Origin: Streptomyces galbus
GTDB taxonomy: Bacteria; Actinomycetota; Actinomycetes; Streptomycetales; Streptomycetaceae
NCBI RefSeq assembly: GCF_005280195.1
Contig: NZ_SZPR01000003.1
Span: 124,001 to 188,000, forward strand
Reading direction: 5' to 3'
Length of the DNA stretch: 64,000 nucleotides
Of the stretch, positions 1-7,104 are shown one piece after another. The notes under the pieces were generated by a model, which saw only the letters and a list, made by a program, of their open reading frames with translations, did not search any database and was not told the DNA's origin. The translations under genes were made by a program, and so were the position numbers. Numbering within the stretch: position 1 is the first letter of the stretch; each line of letters starts with the position of its first letter.

Positions 1-1
1 G

Positions 2-1264
2 GTGACACTCTGCGCGGCCGTCGCGCTGGCCGCTCCCCAGGCCCGGGCCGCCGACGCCCCGTCCTACGCCTTCGCCGCCGGTGCCCGTACCGTCCCCGGC
101 GCCACCGGTACCGCCGACGCCGTGCGCCTCGCACCCGGTACGACGTACCGCAGCACCCTCTCCGACGCGGAGCGCACCTACTACCGGCTCGAACTGGACG
201 ACGCGTCGAGCACCTACGTCTCCGTGACCGCCGTCCCGCGGCCCGGCGCCCCGCTCGACGCCGGCGACGGGATCCGGGTGTCGGTGCAGGACGCCGACGG
301 GCTGAGCTGCTCGTCCTTCGACTCCGCGACCGTCGGCGCCACCGGGAGCCCCCGGCCGCTCACCGCGTGGGGCGCGCGCGAGGTCGTCGCGGACCGGTCC
401 CTGTGCCGCACGGCGGGCACCTATTACGTCGTCGTCGAGCGGGCCCGGCCGGAGAGCGCCTCCCAGCCCTGGGACCTGGAGCTCGCGCCGGTCTCCGAGC
501 CGCCCCTCGCCCGGCCCGGCGCCACCCGGGCCCCCGGGGCGTGGGACTCGGCCACGCCCGCGCCGCCCGCCGGTGAGGCCGTGGACCGGCCGGGCGGGGC
601 CGGGTTCGCCACCGCCGCCGCCGTGGGACCGGGTGCGTGGCGGAGCCGGATCGTCCCCGGGCAGACCCTCTTCTACGTGGTTCCCGTCGGCTGGGGGCAG
701 CAGCCCGACGCCACGGTCGAGATCGGCAGCACCGGTGGCCGCAGCGCGGACTACGTCGGCGCCGCCCTCTCGCTCACCCTGCACAACCCGGTGCGCGCCG
801 AGGTCGAGTCCGCGCAGACCGGCTACGGCGGCAGCCAGAAGTCGGCCGCCCTGGCCCCGGTGCCCCCGGTCTCCTACGCCAACCGGTACGCCGTGTCCGC
901 CCCGGTGAACGGCATGCGCTTCGCCGGGTCCTACTACCTCGTCGTGCACCTCGCCGCCGAGGTCGGTGAGAAGTTCGGGGACGGGCCCTACGGCGTGGTC
1001 CTGCGCGTCGGGGTGCGCGGGAGCGCGCGTCCCGGGCCTGAGTACGCGGGGGAGTCCGTGCCCCGCGGGATGTTCGGGGCCGGTGCCTCCGGGGGCCCGG
1101 GGGGTGCCGGGGGACACGGCGGTGACCTGGGCCTGCGGGTCCTCGCCGCCGGCGGGATCGGGACGGGCAGCGCGCTGCTGCTGGGGCTGGCGGTGTGGAC
1201 GGTCACCGCTCGGCGGCGGGACGCCGCTCAGATCCGGGCCAACGCCCAGAACCCGACGGCGTAG
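2..1264 (+). CDS. Secreted, C-terminally membrane-anchored protein of unknown function (5' end cut by window)
   Basis: The visible reading frame opens directly in the hydrophobic core and cleavage region of a signal peptide (AAPQARA followed by ADAPS). It has no basic N-region, so the true start probably lies just upstream of the window. The mature part looks like two beta-rich repeats (around residues 30-165 and 205-340), joined by a Pro/Ala linker. A Gly-rich stretch and one transmembrane helix with a basic RRR tail follow (about 378-410). This fits an extracytoplasmic protein held in the membrane by its C terminus. No catalytic motif is recognised and no function is assigned. Its 3' end overlaps the convergent kinase gene by 37 bp. 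Confidence 0.7.
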   Translation: MTLCAAVALAAPQARAADAPSYAFAAGARTVPGATGTADAVRLAPGTTYRSTLSDAERTYYRLELDDASSTYVSVTAVPRPGAPLDAGDGIRVSVQDADGLSCSSFDSATVGATGSPRPLTAWGAREVVADRSLCRTAGTYYVVVERARPESASQPWDLELAPVSEPPLARPGATRAPGAWDSATPAPPAGEAVDRPGGAGFATAAAVGPGAWRSRIVPGQTLFYVVPVGWGQQPDATVEIGSTGGRSADYVGAALSLTLHNPVRAEVESAQTGYGGSQKSAALAPVPPVSYANRYAVSAPVNGMRFAGSYYLVVHLAAEVGEKFGDGPYGVVLRVGVRGSARPGPEYAGESVPRGMFGAGASGGPGGAGGHGGDLGLRVLAAGGIGTGSALLLGLAVWTVTARRRDAAQIRANAQNPTA

Positions 1265-2892
1265 CAGAGCAGCGCCAGCAGCAGCACCGGCACCGCGATC
1301 CTCGCGGGCGGCCCGGGCCGGGACACCCGCCGTCCGTGCCGCCCGGCCCGGCGCCCCTGGGCGGCCACGGGCCGCGGGTCCTGGGTGGTGTACGAGGCGG
1401 TGGCCGGGTCGGCGCGCGGCAGGACGTAGGTGTGCGTGGGCTCCGGGGCGGAGTGCGGCGGGGGTGCGGGGGCTGCGTAGGACGGCGGGAAGAGGTGCGG
1501 GGCCTGCTCCTGAGGTGGCGCGGGGTGGGAGCCCCGTCCTGCCGGCGGCACGGGGTGGGAGGCCCGCCCTTGGAGTGGCGTGGGGTGCGAGGCCGGTTCC
1601 CTGGGCGGTGCGGGCTGCGGGGTCGGCTCCTGAGGTGGCGGCAGGTGGAAGCTGCCGGTGTCCGACATGGACGGCCCGGGGGTGGGGGCCGGGGTGGCCG
1701 TGGGGGTCGGCCCGGGGGCGGGGTGCGCGGTGGGCGGGTGTGCGGGCGGGCGGGGGGCGCCTGGCGACGGGTCGGGCGCCCGGCGGCGCGGATCCGTCGG
1801 TGCCACGGCGGCGGCACCCCAGCCGGTCGGGACCGAGCCGGTGCCCGCCTCGGCCGGGACGGAGCCGGTGCCGGGCCAGGTCGCCTCGGAGTCGGTCCCG
1901 GTGCGGGTGCTCCTCCCGCCCCTCCCGCTGCGCCCGGAGAAGGGGAGAGCGGCGTCCGGCACGGTGGGGCCCGTCCGGCCGCTGCCGGCCGCCGGGTCCG
2001 CCCCGGTCGGCTCCAGCGGGCCCTGCGGTCCGAACCCCTTGGGCAGCGGCCCCAGTTGGTCGAAGATCTCGATGATCTCGTCGTCCGGGCCGGGCGGCGG
2101 CAGCAGCTCGGTGGCCGAGGCGAGGGCCTTGCGGGCACCGGTGGCCGTGCGGAACCGGGCCTCGGGATCCGGCTGGACCAGGGTGGCCACCACCTGCCAC
2201 AGCGGCTCGGGGACACCCTGCGGGGCGCCCGGCGTGCCGTGGTCCAGGAAGTGCTGGACCAGCGCCTTGGCGTCCGGCTTGGCCCCCTGGAGGAGGTACA
2301 GCGCGACCAGGCCGGCGGCGAACAAGTCGGCGGGGAAGTCGGGTTCGGCGCCCATCATCTGCTCGGGCGCGAGGTAGCCGGGGGTGCCCACGACGAGGTG
2401 GGTCTCGGTCAGCCGGGGCTCGCCGAGCCGCATCGCGATGCCGAAGTCGGACAGGCGCAGGCGGGGCCGGGCGGTGCCGGTGGCCTCGAGCAGGATGTTG
2501 GCCGGTTTGATGTCCCGGTGGACGACGCCCTCGGCGTGCACGGCGGCCAGGCCGGAGAGCAACTGGTCGAGGAGGGTGCAGACGAACAGGGGCGGGAGGG
2601 GGCCGTAGTCGCCGATGAGGTGGACCAGTGAGCCGCCCGCGACCAGGTCCATGGTGAAGAGCACCTTGTCGTCGTCCGCGGCCCAGCTCGCCGGGGCGAG
2701 CACGTGCGGGTGATCGATGCGCAGGGCCTGCTCGCGGACGAAGCGCAGCAGGGAGTGGGCGTCGCTCTGCTGGAGGACCTTGGCGGCCACGTAGCGGCGA
2801 CGGCGGTGGTCCCAGGCGCGCCACACGGCGCCGACGCCGCCGCGCCCGATGGGGTCGACCAGTTCGTACCGTCCGGCGAAGACCTCACCCAT
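1228..2892 (-). CDS. Membrane-anchored Ser/Thr protein kinase with proline-rich juxtamembrane region
   Basis: This is a Hanks-type kinase. It has a Gly-rich loop (GRGGVGAVW, about 17-25), the ATP-binding lysine K38, the catalytic loop HRDIKPAN (125-132), DFG (149-151) and an APE motif (176-178). The kinase domain ends near residue 265. A roughly 250-residue linker rich in Pro, Ala and Thr follows, then one C-terminal transmembrane helix (about 530-550) with almost nothing outside the membrane. There are no PASTA or other sensor domains, so any signal must come from the membrane or a partner. The ATG follows AGGGGAC. The leader carries short tandem repeats (see 2921-2994). It is distinct from PknB, and its substrates are unknown. 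Confidence 0.88.
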   Translation of the reverse strand: MGEVFAGRYELVDPIGRGGVGAVWRAWDHRRRRYVAAKVLQQSDAHSLLRFVREQALRIDHPHVLAPASWAADDDKVLFTMDLVAGGSLVHLIGDYGPLPPLFVCTLLDQLLSGLAAVHAEGVVHRDIKPANILLEATGTARPRLRLSDFGIAMRLGEPRLTETHLVVGTPGYLAPEQMMGAEPDFPADLFAAGLVALYLLQGAKPDAKALVQHFLDHGTPGAPQGVPEPLWQVVATLVQPDPEARFRTATGARKALASATELLPPPGPDDEIIEIFDQLGPLPKGFGPQGPLEPTGADPAAGSGRTGPTVPDAALPFSGRSGRGGRSTRTGTDSEATWPGTGSVPAEAGTGSVPTGWGAAAVAPTDPRRRAPDPSPGAPRPPAHPPTAHPAPGPTPTATPAPTPGPSMSDTGSFHLPPPQEPTPQPAPPREPASHPTPLQGRASHPVPPAGRGSHPAPPQEQAPHLFPPSYAAPAPPPHSAPEPTHTYVLPRADPATASYTTQDPRPVAAQGRRAGRHGRRVSRPGPPARIAVPVLLLALLCYAVGFWALARI

Positions 2893-2920
2893 GTCCCCTG
2901 TGCCGCTCCTCCCCGATGCG

Positions 2921-2994
2921 GTGTCCCCCGTGCCCCCGTGCCCCCGTGGTGCTGCGAGTCCCCCGTGTCCCCCGTGTCCCCCGTGTCCCCCGTG
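2921..2994. repeat. Short tandem repeats (CCCCCGTG / TCCCCCGTG units) in kinase leader
   Basis: Four exact 9-bp copies of TCCCCCGTG run from 2959 to 2994. They are preceded by further CCCCCGTG units from about 2921. The array fills most of the 112-bp gap between the kinase start and the stop of the next gene, so it probably lies in the kinase 5' leader. Copy-number change here could alter the leader, which is an inference only. Confidence 0.8.
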
Positions 2995-3004
2995 GGAGCC
3001 CCGA

Positions 3005-3553
3005 TCAGCTCTGGTGGGACTGGTAATGCGTCACGGCGTCGGAGGTGCGGCCGGCGCCGTACACCCGGAGGAACTCCGCCAGCTCCGGATGGGTCGGGGC
3101 CAGGGTGTCCGCGGCGTCGATGATGTCACCGGCGGCGGCCACCGAGCGCAGCAGCGACTGGATCTCGCGGACGACCCGCTTCACCGTCGGCGCTCCCGAA
3201 CTGCTCGTCGTCTGCGTGGTGTTGTTCAGCACGGAACCCCCCTGGGACCGCTTGATCTCCTCCATCCGCTCGGTCGCCTCGGCCGCGCTGACGCTCCCGT
3301 CGGCGACCTGACCCGCCAACTCCTGGAGCTGCTGCACGCGCTGTACGACGGCCGGATTGCCGATCTTCGCCCGCTGACCGCTCATCAGCTGGGACAGCAT
3401 CGGCGCCGACAGTCCCAACACCCCCGCGAGGCGGGCCTGGTTGAGCCCGAGATCGTCGATGAGCTTACGGAAGAGCGCCCCCAGTGGCTCTCCGTACCAG
3501 TTCCGCTGGAGCTCCCGCGCTCTCGCGGTCGCTTCCTGTTGTGCGGCGTCCAT
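3005..3553 (-). CDS. XRE-type helix-turn-helix transcriptional regulator
   Basis: This 182-residue protein has a Cro/C1-type helix-turn-helix at about residues 36-60 (LNQARLAGVLGLSAP then MLSQLMSG). A coiled-coil-prone segment (66-102) and a Ser/Thr-rich linker (about 107-121) follow. The helical C-terminal domain (122-178) is probably used for dimerisation or ligand sensing. The frame is open further upstream, but the ATG at 3553 has a good GGGGAG site five bases before it and gives the expected N terminus. An 18-bp palindrome lies 32-49 bp upstream (3585-3602) and may be an autoregulatory operator. The regulon is unknown. Confidence 0.85.
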   Translation of the reverse strand: MDAAQQEATARARELQRNWYGEPLGALFRKLIDDLGLNQARLAGVLGLSAPMLSQLMSGQRAKIGNPAVVQRVQQLQELAGQVADGSVSAAEATERMEEIKRSQGGSVLNNTTQTTSSSGAPTVKRVVREIQSLLRSVAAAGDIIDAADTLAPTHPELAEFLRVYGAGRTSDAVTHYQSHQS

Positions 3554-3584
3554 TGCGTCTCCCCATCGCTTCCCCAAAAACGGC

Positions 3585-3602
3585 GGTTCGCTGTAGCGAA
3601 CC
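3585..3602. promoter_or_regulatory. 18-bp palindrome upstream of HTH regulator (candidate operator)
   Basis: GGTTCGCT-GT-AGCGAACC is a perfect inverted repeat with 8-bp arms. It ends 32 bp upstream of the HTH gene start, where the promoter should lie. XRE regulators bind such dyads as dimers, so autoregulation is a reasonable inference. Confidence 0.5.
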
Positions 3603-3652
3603 ACGTCGAGCATCCTACGGAGAGTGGTCGTTCGCGGGGACCCCCCAACTTT

Positions 3653-3683
3653 TTGGAAGATCCCGGGGGTGACCCGGTACTCT
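3653..3683 (+). promoter_or_regulatory. Possible promoter of tRNA-Ala
   Basis: TTGGAA (3653-3658) and TACTCT (3678-3683) are separated by 19 bp, and the -10 element lies about 43 bp before the mature tRNA 5' end. The match to the housekeeping sigma consensus is fair and the spacer is long, so this is tentative. Confidence 0.3.
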
Positions 3684-3726
3684 GGTCTGCGGCGCACGGT
3701 GGAGGGATCCGCCGTGGACGCTTTCC

Positions 3727-3799
3727 GGGGCCTTAGCTCAGTTGGTAGAGCGCCGTCTTTGCATGGCGGATGTCAGGGGTTCGACTCCCCTAGGCTCCA
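3727..3799 (+). tRNA. tRNA-Ala (anticodon TGC)
   Basis: A full cloverleaf can be folded. The acceptor stem GGGGCCT pairs with AGGCTCC, with one G-U pair, and the discriminator base is A. The D-arm has AGCTCAGTTGG. The anticodon stem CCGTC/GGCGG encloses loop TTTGCAT with anticodon TGC at 3760-3762. The T-arm is GGGGTTCGACTCCCC. The 3' CCA is not encoded. A strong hairpin follows seven bases later. Confidence 0.95.
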
Positions 3800-3805
3800 C
3801 ACCAA

Positions 3806-3845
3806 AATCCCCTCCGTCCCGCGGTCACGCGGAGCGGAGGGGATT
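3806..3845 (+). terminator. Hairpin terminator after tRNA-Ala
   Basis: AATCCCCTCCG (3806-3816) pairs perfectly with CGGAGGGGATT (3835-3845) around an 18-nt loop that itself contains complementary bases. There is no long T-tract, as is usual for Streptomyces terminators. Confidence 0.7.
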
Positions 3846-3878
3846 CGTCGTACGCGGCGGGCCGTGGGGCGTCCGGCC

Positions 3879-3892
3879 GTTTCACGTGAAAC
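3879..3892. promoter_or_regulatory. parS: parS chromosome-partitioning site (perfect 14-bp palindrome)
   Basis: GTTTCACGTGAAAC is identical to the Streptomyces parS consensus bound by ParB. It lies in the gap between tRNA-Ala and the DUF5324 gene. In Streptomyces, parS sites cluster around oriC. A second identical copy is at 47472-47485. Confidence 0.93.
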
Positions 3893-3899
3893 ATGGCGA

Positions 3900-3930
3900 T
3901 GGGGCAGGAGACACGTGCTCTCCTGCCCCA
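3900..3930 (-). terminator. Hairpin terminator downstream of DUF5324 gene
   Basis: TGGGGCAGGAGA and TCTCCTGCCCCA form a perfect 12-bp stem around the 7-nt loop CACGTGC. The hairpin ends about 20 bp beyond the stop codon of the minus-strand gene. Confidence 0.7.
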
Positions 3931-3950
3931 CGGACCGGCTCGGCTCAGGG

Positions 3951-4646
3951 TCAGTCGCGGTCCTCGCGCGCGGCGTCCTCCTCGGCCTGCTTGGCCTCGA
4001 CCTCCGGGTCCAGGACGTCGCCGCTGCCGTCCACCGACGTGAGACCGCCGGATGCGGGGACCTCGGTCGCCGCGGGCGGCTCGACGAGCCAGTCGGGGTT
4101 GGCCTGCTTGTCCCACCACTTCCAGGCGGCGTAGGCGCCGCCGACGACGACGCCGGTGATCGTCAGGACCTTGGCGACCTTGCCGATCTTGGCCCGCCGC
4201 CGGTGCTTGCGCACCAGCCGCTCGATCTCCTTGGCCGTCACCTGCCCGCGCAGCGCCGCGAGCGCGGCGAGACCGCGGGCGGCGGCCTCGTCCTTGACGG
4301 GGCCGGCCGCGGCCACCGCCTGCTCCAGCTTCGGGCGGGAGAACTCGGCGGCCTGACGGGCGGCCACCTTGGCACGCAGGGCTGCTTCCTGCGCGGCCAG
4401 GTCGACCTTGGGGGGTAGCTGCGCACGGGCCTGCTCCAGGCGCGGCGCGACGTGGGCGTCGTACTGGACGCGGGCTTGTTCGGCGGCCAGCGACACCTTG
4501 GGCGCGAGCCGTACGCGGGCCTCTTGCGCGTAGTGCGCGGCCCGTTCCTTGGCCGTGTCGGCGTAGGGCGCCACCACTTCCGCGGCGTGCAGCACGCTGT
4601 CCTTCGCCGAGCCGGTCGCGGCGCGCACGCTGTCGATGCGGGTCAC
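3951..4646 (-). CDS. DUF5324 family membrane protein
   Basis: This 231-residue protein begins TRIDSVRAATGSAKDSVLHA, typical of the actinobacterial DUF5324 family. Residues 10-130 are Ala-, Lys- and Glu-rich amphipathic helices resembling apolipoprotein or LEA-type repeats. A basic stretch (RKHRRRAKIGK) is followed by one hydrophobic segment (about 168-185) and a motif WKWWDKQANPDWLVEPP. The tail is acidic. The GTG start sits behind GGAGGAGG. The frame stays open upstream to another GTG, but that extension lacks family character. Its role is unknown. It probably coats or anchors at the cytoplasmic face of the membrane, which is an inference. Confidence 0.85.
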   Translation of the reverse strand: MTRIDSVRAATGSAKDSVLHAAEVVAPYADTAKERAAHYAQEARVRLAPKVSLAAEQARVQYDAHVAPRLEQARAQLPPKVDLAAQEAALRAKVAARQAAEFSRPKLEQAVAAAGPVKDEAAARGLAALAALRGQVTAKEIERLVRKHRRRAKIGKVAKVLTITGVVVGGAYAAWKWWDKQANPDWLVEPPAATEVPASGGLTSVDGSGDVLDPEVEAKQAEEDAAREDRD

Positions 4647-4958
4647 GGGTTCCTCCTCCTCGGTGGCGTACGGTAATCGACTGTCCACCCTTTTGCGGAT
4701 CATGCCTGTCCCGGCGCGGAGAAGCATGCGGGGACGGGCATTTGGGTGCCCGGTGGATGAATACGGGGCAACAGGAGCTTGTCGTCGACAATGCCTCGAC
4801 CATGCCACGGATCGCCTCTGCCCGCTCTCTCCCGCGCCATGCCGATTGTTTTTCGCCGACCCCTCCCACGCCCGCGCGGTGGGGTGGGAGGGCGGACGAC
4901 GGGGGGTGCGGGGCGTGCGAGGATCGGGGGGTCACAGAGAGACGACGGAAGGCACATC
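4647..4958. other. Divergent intergenic region
   Basis: These 312 bp separate the divergently transcribed DUF5324 and cyclophilin genes and must hold both promoters. I see no convincing -35/-10 pair, no clear operator and no RNA gene. Confidence 0.5.
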
Positions 4959-5486
4959 GTGGCTGAGCAGCTGTACGCCACCCTGAAGACCAACCACGGC
5001 GACATCGAGGTCCGGCTCTTCCCGGACCACGCTCCCCAGACGGTCAGGAACTTCGTCGAGCTCGCGACGGGCGGCCGGGAGTGGACCCACCCCGCCACCG
5101 GTGTGAAGTCCGCGGACAGGCTCTACGACGGCACGGTCTTCCACCGGGTGATCAGCGGGTTCATGATCCAGGGCGGCGACCCGCTCGGCAACGGCACCGG
5201 CGGCCCGGGCTACCAGTTCGAGGACGAGTTCCACCCCGACCTGCGCTTCGACCGGCCCTACCTGCTGGCCATGGCCAACGCCGGCCCGGGCACCAACGGC
5301 TCGCAGTTCTTCCTCACCGTCGCCCCGACGGCCTGGCTCAGCCGCAAGCACACCATCTTCGGCGAGGTCACCGACCCGGCGAGCCAGAAGGTCGTCGACG
5401 CCATCGCGGCCACCCCGACCAACCCGCGCACCGACCGCCCGCTGACCGACGTGGTGATCGAGTCCGTCGTCGTCGAGAGGCGCTGA
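4959..5486 (+). CDS. Cyclophilin-type peptidyl-prolyl cis-trans isomerase
   Basis: This 175-residue cytoplasmic cyclophilin catalyses cis-trans isomerisation of peptidyl-prolyl bonds. Active-site residues can be read: F61-H62-R63 (VFHRVISGFMIQGG), Q71, the NGSQFF block at 113-118, W126 and H131. It lacks a signal peptide. The GTG at 4959 has GGAAGG eight bases upstream and gives the usual N terminus AEQLYATLKTNHGDIEV. The longer open frame upstream is non-coding in character. A hairpin terminator follows. Confidence 0.93.
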   Translation: MAEQLYATLKTNHGDIEVRLFPDHAPQTVRNFVELATGGREWTHPATGVKSADRLYDGTVFHRVISGFMIQGGDPLGNGTGGPGYQFEDEFHPDLRFDRPYLLAMANAGPGTNGSQFFLTVAPTAWLSRKHTIFGEVTDPASQKVVDAIAATPTNPRTDRPLTDVVIESVVVERR

Positions 5487-5517
5487 CCCTCGGCGCACGC
5501 CGCCCGACGGGAACCAT

Positions 5518-5551
5518 TCGCCCTGCCCGTCCGTAAGGAGGGACAGGGCGA
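5518..5551 (+). terminator. Hairpin terminator after cyclophilin gene
   Basis: TCGCCCTG (5518-5525) pairs with CAGGGCGA (5544-5551). The stem is extended by an imperfect GTCC/GGAG region around GTAA. Confidence 0.6.
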
Positions 5552-5607
5552 TGCAGTGTGTTCGGCTCGGTGTTCCCCGGCGGCGCACCGGCCAGGAGAG
5601 GGATCCG

Positions 5608-6504
5608 ATGGAACAGGCGCCAGGCAGCCGGCCGGACGCCCAGGGCAGCCTGCCCGGGTGCTACCGCCACCCCGACCGGGAGACCGGCGTCCGCTGCACC
5701 CGCTGCGAGCGGCCCATCTGCCCGGAGTGCATGGTCAGCGCGTCGGTGGGCTTCCAGTGCCCGGAGTGCGTGCGCAGCGGTTCCGGCACGGGACACGCGC
5801 CGGACGCGTCCACGCCCCGCACGGTCGCCGGGGGCGCGGTCGCGGCGGACCCGCGCCTGGTGACCAAGGTGCTGATCGGCCTCTGCCTCGCGGTGTACCT
5901 GGTGCAGCTCGCGGTGGGCGACCGCTTCACGGACCGCTTCGAGATGATCGGCCACGCGATCGTGCCGTCGCTCGGCACGGACCACCTCGAGGGCGTCGCC
6001 GAGGGGCAGTGGTACCGGCTGCTGACCTCGATGTTCCTGCACGGCGGCTACATCCATGTGCTGTCCAACATGCTGAGCCTGTGGTGGATCGGCGGCCCCC
6101 TGGAAGCGGCGCTCGGCCGGGTCCGCTACCTCGCGGTGTACCTGCTGTCCGGTCTGGCCGGCGGGGCGCTGACCTATGTGCTCGCCGCGCCCAACCAGGG
6201 TTCGCTGGGGGCGTCCGGCGCGATCTTCGGCGTCTTCGGCGCCTTCGCCGTGCTGGTGCGCCGGCAGCGCTACGACATGCGGCCGGTCGTCGCCCTGCTG
6301 GTGATCAACCTGATCATCACCTTCGGCTGGAGCGGCATCGCCTGGCAGGCGCACGTCGGCGGTCTGGTCGCCGGTGCGCTGATCGGCTACGGCATGTTCC
6401 AGGCACCCCGGGAACACCGCGCGCTCGTGCAGTACGGCCTGTGCGGCCTGGTGCTCGCCGCCGTGGTCGTCATGACGCTCCTGAGGACCGCGCAGCTCAC
6501 CTGA
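5608..6504 (+). CDS. Rhomboid family intramembrane serine protease with N-terminal zinc-binding segment
   Basis: This is a 298-residue polytopic membrane protease. The catalytic serine is S203 in GASGAIFG and the general base is H249 in WQAHVGG. H145 in FLHGG and N154 match the oxyanion-side motif HxxxN. Six or seven helices span about 88-285. The first 55 residues are soluble and hold Cys/His pairs (C18, H21, C30, C33, C38, C41, C51, C54) resembling a B-box-type zinc finger, a common fusion in Streptomyces rhomboids. The ATG at 5608 has an AGGAGAGGG site. Substrates are unknown. The downstream gap carries DnaA boxes. Confidence 0.93.
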   Translation: MEQAPGSRPDAQGSLPGCYRHPDRETGVRCTRCERPICPECMVSASVGFQCPECVRSGSGTGHAPDASTPRTVAGGAVAADPRLVTKVLIGLCLAVYLVQLAVGDRFTDRFEMIGHAIVPSLGTDHLEGVAEGQWYRLLTSMFLHGGYIHVLSNMLSLWWIGGPLEAALGRVRYLAVYLLSGLAGGALTYVLAAPNQGSLGASGAIFGVFGAFAVLVRRQRYDMRPVVALLVINLIITFGWSGIAWQAHVGGLVAGALIGYGMFQAPREHRALVQYGLCGLVLAAVVVMTLLRTAQLT

Positions 6505-6512
6505 GCATCCCG

Positions 6513-6729
6513 TTGTCCACAGCGCGTGGCAGATCTTGTGCACAACGTGCGGGAACACCTGTGCCCCCTGTCACCGACCCGTGTTCACGCAGGTCAGGCA
6601 GGGGGCGAACAGGTTTTCGAGAGGAGCCCGGCGCCGGTAGTTCCGTCACACCGGCGTCAACCCCCGCTGAGTTATCCACAGATCGTCGTTCTTTTCCCCA
6701 CTGTGGAAAACGGCTGTGGATAACTCAGC
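6513..6729. promoter_or_regulatory. DnaA-box cluster with a 16-bp perfect inverted repeat
   Basis: The rhomboid-crgA gap holds TTGTCCACA (6513-6521), TTATCCACA (6672-6680) and TTATCCACA on the minus strand (6715-6723). It also holds a weaker TTTTCCACA on the minus strand (6702-6710) and the palindrome TTGTGCACAA (6536-6545), one mismatch from a box on each strand. The two perfect boxes sit inside a 16-bp inverted repeat, GCTGAGTTATCCACAG (6666-6681) and its exact complement (6714-6729). DnaA recognises such boxes. Clusters outside oriC that influence replication are known in Streptomyces. Confidence 0.75.
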
Positions 6730-6756
6730 GGACAGCCCTGGTCAGAGGTTTCTCCG

Positions 6757-7011
6757 CTACTTCCACTGGGTGGAGACGCCGAACCCGGCCGCGATGAACC
6801 CGAAACCGACCACGATGTTCCAGTTGTCCAGCTTGTCGATGGGCAGCGAGCCGTCGGTCACGTAGAAGACCACGATCCACGCCAGCCCGATGATGAACAT
6901 GGCCAGCATCACCGGCGCCACCCAGGCGCGGTTGGTCAACTTGATGGCCGCCGCCTGCCTGGCCGCCGGCGGCGTGTAGTCGGCCTTCTTGCGAATACGT
7001 GACTTCGGCAC
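6757..7011 (-). CDS. crgA: Cell division protein CrgA
   Basis: This 84-residue protein is the length usual for Streptomyces CrgA. The N terminus [14 protein letters not shown] is basic and cytoplasmic. Two transmembrane helices follow (about 30-50 and 62-80), ending in the family signature [16 protein letters not shown]. CrgA coordinates FtsZ ring turnover and septation in aerial hyphae and recruits septal wall enzymes in mycobacteria. The GTG start has GGAGAG seven bases upstream. It is divergent from the DUF881 gene. The DnaA-box region lies just beyond its stop codon. Confidence 0.97.
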   Translation of the reverse strand: MPKSRIRKKADYTPPAARQAAAIKLTNRAWVAPVMLAMFIIGLAWIVVFYVTDGSLPIDKLDNWNIVVGFGFIAAGFGVSTQWK

Positions 7012-7104
7012 GAGGGTCTCTCCTGCTGGCAAGGGGACACGGAGCGCTCCCCCGGGCGTCCGTTAGCGTAGTGCTTCTACGGCGCCGAAGGAGATAAGGG
7101 TACG

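Noticed and set aside
1195..2631. 478-codon plus-strand open frame over the kinase
   Set aside because: It is the complement of the kinase gene. The Gly/Arg/Val bias is a product of GC-rich third positions.
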